NCBI RefSeq assembly: GCF_010671925.1
Contig: NZ_JAAHIH010000010.1
Span: 62,001-126,000 of the forward strand
DNA length: 64,000 bases
Source of the DNA: Moorena sp. SIOASIH
GTDB lineage: Bacteria > Cyanobacteriota > Cyanobacteriia > Cyanobacteriales > Coleofasciculaceae
Reading direction: 5' to 3'
Position 1 is the first letter of the stretch; each line of letters starts with the position of its first letter. The notes below the pieces were generated by a model. That model had not been told where the DNA came from. It searched no databases and worked only from the letters and a program-made list of their open reading frames with translations. The position numbers and the translations under genes are program-made. Shown here piece by piece: positions 17,803-26,072 of this stretch.

Positions 17803-18300
17803 CTATCTTGGATATCCATATATTTGAAAGTTTCTGTCCCGGTTTACATCCTCGTACCTTTGAGGATTGTTGTTCCAGTTCATATCCCAACGCAGATCCC
17901 TTTCAAATTGGTGCAAAATCCTGCCCAAAACATCTTTCATATTCTCATTATCGTCATAGTTGTAGGTACGACACTCCCTGGTGTTGTAGTAGTTACGGCG
18001 GTCTGCAACTTGACGCCGCTGACCTCTGTAGCGGCGACCGTAATATCCATGACGATAGCCACGACTAAACTCGCCCCCTGCGGTGCGCTCTTCATAAGCT
18101 ATACCCCTCCTGGCATCACGTCGCCCCTCCTGATAACCATCATCGTAAGCTTCACGATGGTTAGCTGCATCCTTCTCAACGTAGTAACGAGGGACACTGT
18201 AACAGTATCTGATCTGATCCGCTTTCACTGGGGGAGCAAACAACAGAAGTCCCGAGAGTGTAGCGAACATGAGTAGAGTACTAGAACCGATTTTTTTCAT
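17803..18300 (-). CDS. Small secreted Arg/Tyr/Asp-rich protein
   Basis: 165 residues with a clear signal peptide (MKKIGSSTLLMFATLSGLLLF, cleavage likely after VKA, about residue 27). The mature part is rich in Arg, Tyr, Gly and Asp, with the repeated-looking segment AYDDGYQEGRRDARRG and GYRHGYYGRRYRGQRR. I do not recognise a family. The stop codon is only about 3-10 bp from the right end of the tnpB element, so the original C-terminus may have been altered by the insertion. 238 bp of non-coding DNA separate its start from ispF on the other strand. Confidence 0.75.
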   Translation of the reverse strand: MKKIGSSTLLMFATLSGLLLFAPPVKADQIRYCYSVPRYYVEKDAANHREAYDDGYQEGRRDARRGIAYEERTAGGEFSRGYRHGYYGRRYRGQRRQVADRRNYYNTRECRTYNYDDNENMKDVLGRILHQFERDLRWDMNWNNNPQRYEDVNRDRNFQIYGYPR

Positions 18301-18537
18301 TGTTGAACCTCGTAATATATTTGGGATATTTGTTCTCTAGATATCCGTAAATACACTGTAGGTTCCATAAATTTCCAATCTCGAAATAAAACTTAATATT
18401 AAGAAGACGAAAAGATATAGGTAAACCAGACTAAAAACCTAGGTATATTCTCACTAATTTACAGAATTTGGCAGCAGCCTTAGATAGCAGGTAAAATTCG
18501 ATCGCTTGCTCTGTTAACGGGGGATTTAGTAGTAAAA

Positions 18538-19017
18538 ATGACTATTCGGATTGGCAACGGTTACGATATCCATAAATTGGGCAAAGGTCGCCGTCTGATT
18601 ATCGGAGGTGTGGAAATTCCTCATGAATTGGGATTAGTCGGTCACAGTGATGCCGATGTCCTGACTCACGCCATCATGGACGCCATGCTGGGAGCCTTGA
18701 GTTTGGGCGATATTGGTCATTATTTCCCCCCGACTGACGAAAAATGGGCGGGTGCGGATAGCTTGGTATTGTTGAGTCAGGTAAATCAGTTGATCCAATC
18801 CCATGGCTGGCGGATTGGCAATATTGATTCCGTGGTGGTGGCGGAGCGTCCTAAGCTTAAGCCTCATATTAAGACGATGCGCGATCGCTTAAGTGTAGTC
18901 CTAGACCTGAAGCCTGACCAAATTGGCATTAAGGCAACCACTAATGAAAAGCTCGGTCCGGTGGGACGTGAGGAGGGAATTGCCGCTTATGCTGTAGCGT
19001 TGTTAGTGGGAGATTGA
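18538..19017 (+). CDS. ispF: 2-C-methyl-D-erythritol 2,4-cyclodiphosphate synthase
   Basis: 159 residues, the standard IspF length. Signature motifs: NGYDIHKLG at the N-terminus with the metal-binding Asp/His, GLVGHSDADVLTHAIMDA (about 34-51), GDIGHYFPP, and the C-terminal IGIKATTNEKLGPVGREEG. It cyclises CDP-ME-2-phosphate in the MEP pathway that supplies isoprenoids for carotenoids, chlorophyll and quinones in cyanobacteria; it acts as a cytosolic trimer. 68 bp upstream of trpD on the same strand. Confidence 0.97.
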   Translation: MTIRIGNGYDIHKLGKGRRLIIGGVEIPHELGLVGHSDADVLTHAIMDAMLGALSLGDIGHYFPPTDEKWAGADSLVLLSQVNQLIQSHGWRIGNIDSVVVAERPKLKPHIKTMRDRLSVVLDLKPDQIGIKATTNEKLGPVGREEGIAAYAVALLVGD

Positions 19018-19084
19018 TCGGAAATAGTGATTGAATAGTTAATGCGATCGCATTTCTAGATAAAATACTCTGCTTCTATAAATA

Positions 19085-20125
19085 ATGGTTAAAACCTCTT
19101 CTAACTGGCCCAGTTTGTTGCAACAGTTGTTGGATGGGCAATCGTTATCCAGTGACCAGGCATCACAACTGATGCAGGGATGGTTGAATGAAGAAATTCC
19201 GACCGTGTTATCTGGCGCGCTTTTGGCAGCTATCCAGGCTAAAGGGGTATCGGCTACCGAATTGGCAGGGATGGCTCAGGTGCTACAATCCCAGTCTTTG
19301 CAGAAGACAACCATTGAACACAACCAACCGGTTATTGATACCTGTGGTACCGGTGGGGATGGCGCGTCTAGCTTTAATATCTCTACCGCAGTAGCCTTTG
19401 TAGTGGCGGCAGCTGGAGTGCTGGTGGCTAAGCATGGTAATCGTTCTGCTTCTAGTAAGGTAGGTTCCGCTGATGTGCTCGAAGCCCTAGGAGTAAATTT
19501 ATCAGCAGCACCGGACAAGATTCAGGCAGCCCTGGATGAGGTAGGGGTAACCTTTCTGTTTGCTCGGGGTTGGCATCCAGCTATGAAAGCAGTGGCACCA
19601 TTACGGCAAACCCTAAAAGTACGGACAGTGTTTAACTTGTTAGGACCATTAGTCAATCCCCTGCGTCCCACCGGTCAGGTAATCGGTGTTTATGCTCCCA
19701 ACTTTGTAGAAACTGTAGCGCAATCCTTGTGTTTGATGGGTACTCCCAACGCAATAGTTCTCCATGGCAGGGAAAAATTAGATGAGGCGGGATTAGCAGA
19801 TGAAACTGACTTGGCACTGCTATCGGGGGGTGAAGTGCGACTTTTGAGTCTGAATCCGGAACATCTGGGTCTAACTGCTGCCCCTACTGAGTCCCTCCGA
19901 GGTGGTGATGTAGCGGAAAATGGGGCAATTTTACGGAATGTTTTGCAAGGTAAAGGAACACCAGCCCAGCAGGATGTGGTGGCGTTAAATGCCTCATTAG
20001 CCCTTCAAGTCGCCGGTGTTATACCACTCGAAGACCATACAGCAGGGATTGCTCTGGCCAAGGATGTTATGGCTAGCGGTGACCCTTGGTTGAAGTTAGA
20101 GCAATTGGTGCGTTTTTTAGCTTAA
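19085..20125 (+). CDS. trpD: Anthranilate phosphoribosyltransferase
   Basis: 346 residues. Diagnostic motifs: DTCGTGGDG (about residues 85-93, PRPP loop), KHGNRSASSKVGSADVLEALG (about 117-137), FARGWHPAMKAVAPLRQTL and RTVFNLLGPLVNP. The enzyme joins anthranilate to PRPP in tryptophan synthesis. Stand-alone gene as is usual in cyanobacteria, where trp genes are scattered. ATG start; a hairpin follows the stop. Confidence 0.97.
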   Translation: MVKTSSNWPSLLQQLLDGQSLSSDQASQLMQGWLNEEIPTVLSGALLAAIQAKGVSATELAGMAQVLQSQSLQKTTIEHNQPVIDTCGTGGDGASSFNISTAVAFVVAAAGVLVAKHGNRSASSKVGSADVLEALGVNLSAAPDKIQAALDEVGVTFLFARGWHPAMKAVAPLRQTLKVRTVFNLLGPLVNPLRPTGQVIGVYAPNFVETVAQSLCLMGTPNAIVLHGREKLDEAGLADETDLALLSGGEVRLLSLNPEHLGLTAAPTESLRGGDVAENGAILRNVLQGKGTPAQQDVVALNASLALQVAGVIPLEDHTAGIALAKDVMASGDPWLKLEQLVRFLA

Positions 20126-20137
20126 CTCACGAGAAGC

Positions 20138-20167
20138 CCCAGGTCTAACCTGTAAGGGTAACCTGGG
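20138..20167 (+). terminator. Hairpin after trpD, possible terminator
   Basis: Arms CCCAGGT (20138-20144) and ACCTGGG (20161-20167) start 13 bp after the trpD stop. No T-tract follows, so intrinsic termination is uncertain. Confidence 0.35.
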
Positions 20168-20227
20168 ATGATTGGCTGAGGGTGCTACCCAATGTCGAGA
20201 TCCAAAGTTACCTATTCCCTATTCCCT

Positions 20228-20647
20228 TCACCCAGCACTAAGTGTGAATGACTGGAGATATTTTCCCCACTCCACTGCCAACGGAATTTCTGTAAAGGGA
20301 ATTTTGACTGGATCTATGGGTTTGAGGAATTGAAATTCTAATGCGATCGCACGACCTTTATCCGGTGGTTGCTCTAAGTCAACCACTTGATTATCAACTA
20401 GCAAGTTGATTGATTTAACGTCTTTGAGGGAAAAGGTTTCTAGATTTACTGGTTCCTTTCTAGTGGGTTTACCCCAAGTCAGGTCACTGCCGTTCTGACC
20501 AAGCACGGCATAGATATCATACTTTGCCCGTTCAAACTGTTCAGCCCAGCGGCGATAAGCTTCAATCTTTTGGTATTCGTTCCAACCTGACCAAGCCAGC
20601 CAGCAAAATGCTGCTAGCAGAGGTAACCATAGTAAACCACGTTCCAT
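20228..20647 (-). CDS. Small membrane-anchored protein of unknown function
   Basis: 139 residues. An N-terminal anchor (LLWLPLLAAFCWLAWSGW, residues 5-22) is followed by a charged helix and a soluble C-terminal domain of alternating strands (DVKSINLLVDNQVVDLEQPP, AIALEFQFLKP). No family recognised. Convergent with trpD; spacing to the next minus-strand gene (20827) is about 180 bp. The conserved-looking amphipathic pattern and an ATG start support it as real. Confidence 0.65.
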   Translation of the reverse strand: MERGLLWLPLLAAFCWLAWSGWNEYQKIEAYRRWAEQFERAKYDIYAVLGQNGSDLTWGKPTRKEPVNLETFSLKDVKSINLLVDNQVVDLEQPPDKGRAIALEFQFLKPIDPVKIPFTEIPLAVEWGKYLQSFTLSAG

Positions 20648-20826
20648 TCAGTTTTTTGGATCTTTACAACTATACTATAGTAAGAATATATAGCAGTTCT
20701 GAATTGGTTAAAGTACCTCGTCCTAGATTTTAGGGAGTAGGGGTAATAAAATTAAACCGACCCCATAAGTTATGGTTGCTGATAGCTGACCGCTCAAAGT
20801 CGTTTTCTGATTACTTGATTAACCCA

Positions 20827-21513
20827 CTAGGTTTGTTGCCAGTTCACACGGTTACGAATCAAGGTTTCTGTCATCTTCGCTAACTGGTCTAGTTTAGCTT
20901 TCTTTTCCGTCGCGCTTTTCTCATAGTTCCGCTTCCGAATCAAAGCCGCACGGGCTAAGTCTTCTCTATTATTTTTAAGAGCTTGAATTGCCACTTGCTG
21001 CCAGACATTGATTTCTTTAAGTTCCTGTTTATACTTAGGTTGAATCTCATCCCAAACCACCCTGAGATCAGCTAATGCTTGATTAAGTAACTGAGTTGTA
21101 TCGTCTTGCTTTGCTCCCTGAAGTGCTTGTTTTATAGCTTCGTACAAACCCTCGATTTTCATATTACTAATTACCGGAATAAAATCCTTGACTTGCTGGC
21201 TCTCACTTTTGCCAGTCTTGCACCAATTAGCAAAGTGTTCACAGTTATTAAAAATTAGATTATATTGTCTTTCCCCTAATCGACTTTCTGCTCGACGAAT
21301 CACAACATCTGGAATTAAACAAACTGAGTACTGCCTGACATAAATTTTTGTTTCACCTAGAGCAAAGGTAGCCATAGAAGTACGCTCAATTGTTTCAGTA
21401 TTTTTGCGGTAGTGGATAACACTACCGTTTCCACAGTCGATACCATGATGTTGGTAAACCCCCTCAAGGTTAAGAAACTTTTGGAATACGTAAATTTGAT
21501 CTCCTCGCGCCAT
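20827..21513 (-). CDS. LRAT (NlpC/P60-like) domain protein
   Basis: 228 residues. The N-terminal 130 residues carry the LRAT fold signatures: GDQIYVFQKF, YQHHGIDCGNGSVIHY (His-containing strand, about 19-34) and NLIFNNCEHFANWCKTG (about 80-96), where the Cys of NCEHFAxW is the catalytic nucleophile. Members are acyltransferases or thiol hydrolases acting on phospholipids; bacterial versions are usually uncharacterised. The C-terminal 100 residues are charged helices, probably coiled coil (EKSATEKKAKLDQLAKM). No signal peptide. Start ATG at 21513 is tight to the motif. Confidence 0.88.
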   Translation of the reverse strand: MARGDQIYVFQKFLNLEGVYQHHGIDCGNGSVIHYRKNTETIERTSMATFALGETKIYVRQYSVCLIPDVVIRRAESRLGERQYNLIFNNCEHFANWCKTGKSESQQVKDFIPVISNMKIEGLYEAIKQALQGAKQDDTTQLLNQALADLRVVWDEIQPKYKQELKEINVWQQVAIQALKNNREDLARAALIRKRNYEKSATEKKAKLDQLAKMTETLIRNRVNWQQT

Positions 21514-21565
21514 TCTTTTGTATTGGTTTTATTCAGCACTAATCAACTAAAGTTTATCAAAACTA

Positions 21566-23056
21566 TCAAAGCCCTCCATTGTCAAAGGAAACATCATCCT
21601 TGCTGGGAATTATCGGCATTTGTTCAGAATCAGAAACATCTACTGAATTATTACCTTGTGGCTGCTGGCGGCGTATCCGAATTTCGTTTAGGCGCGGTCC
21701 AGAAGCAGACACAACAGTCAATTCTAGATTGTCATAGTTTAAGGTTTCACCGGGTACAGGAATTTTCTGAAACTTGTCGAGCAAAAAACCTCCCAAAGTG
21801 TGATAGTCATCAATTACAGGTAGGTTCAAATCCAAAAGTTCGTTGACTTCTTCTATATTCATCTGAGCTTGCACCAGGAAGGTATACTCGTCCAGAATTT
21901 GTACAGTCAACTCCTCGGTTAGGTCAGATTCAGGTCCATCACCAATAATTTCAGCAATTAAATCCTTGAGGGTAACTAATCCAGCAGTACCTCCAAACTC
22001 ATCCACCACCATCACCATTGCCAAATGCGATCGCTGCATCATCGGCAGTAATTCACTCAATGGGGTAGTTTCTGGGACAAACTTAGCTGGACAAATCCAG
22101 GATTGAATCGATGTCTGAAGTCCATGCTTCCCTTTAGATAAAGGTTTAGCCAATTTTTTGAAGTCGATAATGCCACGAATGTCATCTAGGGATGCACCAA
22201 TCACAGGATAGCGAGAGTGACTAGTCTTAGCAACTTCCTCTAACAAAATCTCGAAGGTTGCTCCATGGGAAATAGCCACAAGACTGGTGCGGGGAACCAT
22301 TACCTCTGCGGCTGTTACCTCCCCAAACTCAAAGACATTTTTCAGTAGCTTTCTCTCTTCTGCTTCCAGTCCGATAGACTCCCGTTCAGTGGTAATAATC
22401 AGCTGCAACTCTTCCGGTGTTACACGGCTATACCAACCTTGACCAGAATATTGAACACCCACCAGCCTCAGTAGCCAGCGGGTAGATTGGTTCAAAATCT
22501 GGATAAAAGGATTAAAAAACCTGGCAATTACCAGACTGGGTGGCCCCAGAAACCTTGCTAGTTGTTCTGAGTAAAGTAAAGCCAGGGATTTGGGGCAAAG
22601 TTCCCCCAAAACAATTTGTAGATACGCAATCAGGAAAAATGCCACCAGGATTGCTAGGGAATGGGTAATAACTGGACTTAGATCTGGCGTTATTGGTAGC
22701 TTGGCTATCCCAGCTGCTACCAAGGTTGCCATGGTAGTCTCCCCAATCCATCCCAGAGCAAGGCTGGAGAGGGTAATCCCTAACTGAGTTGTGGACAGTA
22801 ATCGGTCGATACTCTGTTGCAAAGCCTGAACGGTCTTTGCTTGTACGTCACCCGCATCTACTAATTGGCTAATCCGCGATCGCCGCACGGCCACCATGGA
22901 AAACTCAGCCGTGACAAAAAAAGCATTGATGGCTATCAGTAGTAGCACTGATAACAATCCCAGAAAAACCTCTCCCTCAGAGAGGCTAATAGAAGCATCC
23001 ACTGTTAGAAGAACCATCAGGTTGGCAACCATAGAAAAGGTGAAAGGTAAAAGCAA
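21566..23056 (-). CDS. CNNM/HlyC-CorC family membrane protein with CBS domains
   Basis: 496 residues. Order of parts: N-terminal DUF21 (CNNM) membrane domain with four hydrophobic segments up to about residue 210 (FFVTAEFSMVAVRRSRI is the typical helix), then a CBS pair (EVMVPRTSLVAIS... and HLAMVMVVDEFGGTAGLVTLKDLIAEIIGD) and a C-terminal CorC_HlyC domain (YHTLGGFLLDKFQKIPVPGE). The family, often named haemolysin, is now linked to magnesium or cobalt efflux. Complete; no haemolytic role is implied. Confidence 0.93.
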   Translation of the reverse strand: MLLPFTFSMVANLMVLLTVDASISLSEGEVFLGLLSVLLLIAINAFFVTAEFSMVAVRRSRISQLVDAGDVQAKTVQALQQSIDRLLSTTQLGITLSSLALGWIGETTMATLVAAGIAKLPITPDLSPVITHSLAILVAFFLIAYLQIVLGELCPKSLALLYSEQLARFLGPPSLVIARFFNPFIQILNQSTRWLLRLVGVQYSGQGWYSRVTPEELQLIITTERESIGLEAEERKLLKNVFEFGEVTAAEVMVPRTSLVAISHGATFEILLEEVAKTSHSRYPVIGASLDDIRGIIDFKKLAKPLSKGKHGLQTSIQSWICPAKFVPETTPLSELLPMMQRSHLAMVMVVDEFGGTAGLVTLKDLIAEIIGDGPESDLTEELTVQILDEYTFLVQAQMNIEEVNELLDLNLPVIDDYHTLGGFLLDKFQKIPVPGETLNYDNLELTVVSASGPRLNEIRIRRQQPQGNNSVDVSDSEQMPIIPSKDDVSFDNGGL

Positions 23057-23371
23057 ATAATTTTCATTTTTTGCTGGTTACGGTTGCCTTCTGATGTATC
23101 TTCCTAGACCTAGGGCAGCTTGGTATGGAGTTATCGGTTACCATCAAAAACTTATCAGTTGTATTATGGGGTTTTCAGTTGTATTACTAGCATTTGCTTG
23201 AGCTAGTTCACGAATGCCAGTCAAGGAAATTTCTGAAACTGGCTGTGAAACTGGCTGTGAGACTGGCCGTGAGACTGACTCTGAAACTGCCTTAGTTGCT
23301 TGCTATCAACATAGGCTTTTAGCATAGCTTCAACGTTTTCTCCTTAACAACCATTCCCTCGACTTGCTTCC
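23057..23371. repeat. Intergenic stretch with 12-bp GAAACTGGCTGT repeats
   Basis: Between 23236 and 23287 the word GAAACTGGCTGT and its variants (GAGACTGGCCGT, GAGACTGACTCT) are tandemly repeated about four times. Nothing else is recognised apart from a duplicated ATCAGTTGTATTA word near 23155-23185. Confidence 0.6.
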
Positions 23372-24094
23372 TTATCTAACTACAGGAATCTGAGACATTT
23401 TCAACTGTAGTTTTTGATCCGGATAATCGGTCAGTGTCAGGGAAAGCTTCTCGGAGTTCTCTAGTAAAGCTGTCGGTATGCTCACTGTTCCAGAAAATTC
23501 CTTGCCATTAGCCGGTAATTCTCCTGGTAAGCCTTCCGTAATTGCACTTAGGGCACGACCGCGATCATCGGTAACATTCAAAAAGCTGTACAGAAACCTG
23601 ACTGGATTAGAACTCTGATTCTTCAAGCTGACATCCAACATTAAAGAACCTTCCTGCACACTGGCAGAATTTACCGCTAGGGTGACTCCCTTATCCTGAC
23701 TTTTAACCGGTAAATTTAGCTTAGGGTTTTTCCGAGTGAAGGATGCCTCTTGAGTCAATACATCAGACGACGACTCCTTCTGAGCGGGCTTAGACCAACT
23801 AATTTGCTTAGTTTTCTGCCTGTTTTTCTTAGCCGAAGGTTTTTTACCCTTATTGTGTATGTGGGCGTGAACGTTAACCAGGATATCCTTCTCGCTCACA
23901 ATCAAGACCCCTTCTTTCCCAGAAGAAGACCCCTTCTTTCCTGTCAACTTTTTCTTAGGGTTAGTATCCGGTTGAGTAACTCCTTTGAGGGCTTCGTGAC
24001 CGAGAGAGAATCCCCAAAAGGCACTCACGACACCTGCACCTAACATCATTGTCAGTAGAACTATGGTTAGCGCTACAGTTGTGTTGAATTTCAT
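23372..24094 (-). CDS. Membrane-anchored protein with C-terminal Ig-like/DUF4352-like domain
   Basis: 240 residues. N-terminal transmembrane anchor (VALTIVLLTMMLGAGVVSAFW, about 7-27) is followed by a Lys/Ser-rich linker to residue 130 (NKGKKPSAKKNRQKTK) and then a beta-rich domain (VTLAVNSASVQEGSLMLDVSLKN, SGTVSIPTALLENSEKLSLTLTDYP) resembling the extracellular all-beta domains of the DUF4352 type. Probably external-facing. No specific function can be assigned. Confidence 0.72.
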   Translation of the reverse strand: MKFNTTVALTIVLLTMMLGAGVVSAFWGFSLGHEALKGVTQPDTNPKKKLTGKKGSSSGKEGVLIVSEKDILVNVHAHIHNKGKKPSAKKNRQKTKQISWSKPAQKESSSDVLTQEASFTRKNPKLNLPVKSQDKGVTLAVNSASVQEGSLMLDVSLKNQSSNPVRFLYSFLNVTDDRGRALSAITEGLPGELPANGKEFSGTVSIPTALLENSEKLSLTLTDYPDQKLQLKMSQIPVVR

Positions 24095-24260
24095 AGGGTG
24101 ATTAACGTTATTCCGAATTACCGCTGGTTCCGTGCTGTATTATAGTGCTGCTATACAGCTAGATTATCTTATGTTCTCAGAATTATTGGATAAATCGGGA
24201 ATTTATAGTTAGTGGTGTTAAACTAAGCTAATTCAGGCTACCATAATAGAAAGGAATCAC

Positions 24261-24333
24261 CCAGGGTTGGCCGAGCGGTTGAGGCAGCAAACTCATAATT
24301 TGCCCTAGGCAGGTTCAACTCCTGCACCCTGGA
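24261..24333 (+). tRNA. tRNA with CAU anticodon (probably tRNA-Ile2)
   Basis: Cloverleaf read by hand: acceptor CCAGGGT / ACCCTGG, discriminator A, D-arm GCC/GGC, anticodon stem GCAAA / TTTGC with loop CTCATAA, T-arm GCAGG-TTCAACT-CCTGC. CCA is not encoded. The anticodon CAU could be elongator Met or the Ile isoacceptor whose C34 becomes lysidine. The AACTCATAATT core and GGCCGAGCGGTTGAGGC D-arm resemble plastid trnI-CAU more than plastid trnM, so I favour Ile2. Confidence 0.9.
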
Positions 24334-24400
24334 TTGGACACTTGCGGTCAGCTACTACTATCAGCTCTAGTAATCTGACCCCTAGTAATCTGCCCCATAC

Positions 24401-24868
24401 TCATCTACGCAGCTGTGGTATCGGCTGCGGTGCCAAGAAAAATTCTTGGTTTTCCACTTGGATTGGTATATCACTCGATTGCTCTAGCAACCGTAGGGAA
24501 GTATTATAGGGGTTGGGTAAATCCAGAGTACGAATAACAGGGCCACTTTCTACCTGCTGCTCTAGTAAATCCCGATAAAGATTACTGACACGCTGAGCAT
24601 CCCGCTCAAGTGCCAGTTCTGGAAACGCAGGTGGCCATCCGGAACCAAAAATTGTATCGATTTGACTCTTGATGCTCCTGTTTTCAAAAAAGTTCCCAGA
24701 GTCATTAAAAAAAGCGTTTTCAAAAGCCTCAGGTAAGGTTACTAGAGGAATTAGCTCCAACTCCTCCGAATTAGTTTCTGCTATGGCACCACCTGCTCCT
24801 AGACTAGCAGTGGCTGCTATAACTACAACACTAAACAGCTTTGCCCAACGCATTTGCATCGTAATCAC
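24401..24868 (-). CDS. Small exported protein of unknown function
   Basis: 155 residues with a signal peptide (RWAKLFSVVVIAATASLGAGG, cleavage near AIAE). The start may be ATG at 24868 or the third in-frame ATG at 24853 (MRWAKLF), which gives a more usual signal sequence. The mature part is acidic and contains FGSGWPPAFPELALERDAQR and a Pro-rich tail; no family recognised. Resembles small lipid-less periplasmic proteins common in cyanobacteria. Confidence 0.65.
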   Translation of the reverse strand: MITMQMRWAKLFSVVVIAATASLGAGGAIAETNSEELELIPLVTLPEAFENAFFNDSGNFFENRSIKSQIDTIFGSGWPPAFPELALERDAQRVSNLYRDLLEQQVESGPVIRTLDLPNPYNTSLRLLEQSSDIPIQVENQEFFLAPQPIPQLRR

Positions 24869-25014
24869 CCGTAGTTTTCCTCAATAGTATCCGATATTAG
24901 GGGGAAACTACCCCAGCGGGTGAAAGAATACCCACCAAATCCAAATCAACCGGTTTGATGGTAGCTTGTAGGCTGCCATTTTCCCTTGACTCTAGGTTTT
25001 TTTCAGTAATTTTC

Positions 25015-25626
25015 ATGAACATCCAATCTCAAGCCCTGTCCACCCCAAAGGATTTACCTCTCCTGCGACCTTTTCTGCTGGATTTGTTTTGCCAACTCGC
25101 TTACCAAGAGGGTGATTTTGTGCTTTCGTCAGGGCAGCGTAGCTCTTATTACATCAATGGTAAACAGGTCACCCTTCATCCTCAAGGAGCATTGGCAATA
25201 GGACGTTTGCTATTCTCAATGCTACCTGCTGATACTCAAGCAGTTGCTGGCTTAACTCTGGGGGCAGATCCCATAGTGAGTGCGGTTAGCATTGTTTCTG
25301 CCTTAGAAAACCGCCCTATCCCAGGTCTAATTATCCGCAAACAGCCAAAAGGTCATGGAACCAGGGCATACATTGAAGGTCCTTCTTTGCCCACAGGAGC
25401 CAAAGTAGTGGTATTGGAAGATGTGGTGACTACTGGGCAATCAGCCATGAAAGCCGTGGATCGCCTCAAGCAAGCCGGTTACCAGGTAGAGCTGGTAATA
25501 GCGCTGGTGGATCGAATGCAAGGCGGAGCCGAGCTTTATCAGTCGGCTGGGCTAATGTTTCAAGCTCTGTTTTCGATTAAGGAAATCCAAGAACGCTACC
25601 AGGATTCCCTTGATCAATCCAGTTAG
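25015..25626 (+). CDS. pyrE: Orotate phosphoribosyltransferase
   Basis: 203 residues from the ATG at 25015; upstream TTG/ATG codons at 24955 and 24958 would add a non-conserved leader. Motifs: FVLSSGQRSSYYINGKQV (about 35-52), GLTLGADPIVSAV (substrate loop), LIIRKQPKGHGT (catalytic Lys loop) and the PRPP-binding VVVLEDVVTTGQSAMKA (about 130-146). It converts orotate to orotidine monophosphate in de novo pyrimidine synthesis. Confidence 0.96.
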   Translation: MNIQSQALSTPKDLPLLRPFLLDLFCQLAYQEGDFVLSSGQRSSYYINGKQVTLHPQGALAIGRLLFSMLPADTQAVAGLTLGADPIVSAVSIVSALENRPIPGLIIRKQPKGHGTRAYIEGPSLPTGAKVVVLEDVVTTGQSAMKAVDRLKQAGYQVELVIALVDRMQGGAELYQSAGLMFQALFSIKEIQERYQDSLDQSS

Positions 25627-25655
25627 CTGGCTAATGTTGACTAATTAATCAGGTA

Positions 25656-25728
25656 TGGCTCAGGCGGGATTTGAACCTGCGACCTCGGGCTTATGAGTCC
25701 CTTGCTCTAACCACTGAGCTACTGAGCC
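25656..25728 (-). tRNA. tRNA with CAU anticodon (probably elongator tRNA-Met)
   Basis: On the minus strand: acceptor GGCTCAG / CTGAGCC, discriminator A, D-arm AGCTCAGTGGTTAGAGC, anticodon stem GGGAC/GTCCC with loop TCATAA-type centred on CAU, T-loop GTTCAAATCC. It is 1.3 kb from the other CAU tRNA and clearly different in sequence, so the two probably split the Met and Ile2 roles; which is which is not settled by inspection. Confidence 0.9.
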
Positions 25729-26072
25729 TTTTTTTTTAACCCTTATCTACTATAACATATCAATGCCAATAATTTCTATCATAATTTCTATTGCTTGAGC
25801 AGAAGTTTAGTTGACATACTGCTAAACGCCCATCGAACGGCACAGATAAAGGGGTATAGGGGAAAAGGTAGAAGAAAAATAGGAAAGGTCATTCCTGCCT
25901 CTGACTTAGACTTTCCCGTTAGCTCAAGCTGCTAAGGGTCAGTATAAATATTGTCAGAGAAGGTGAGGAAGAGTAGGAAAGTTACCTGTTGCTCACCTTA
26001 CCCTTCACCTCTGTCTCCTCCTTCGACCTATTAATTTTGCCTGATTGGGATACTTCCCTTGAAATCACTCTA

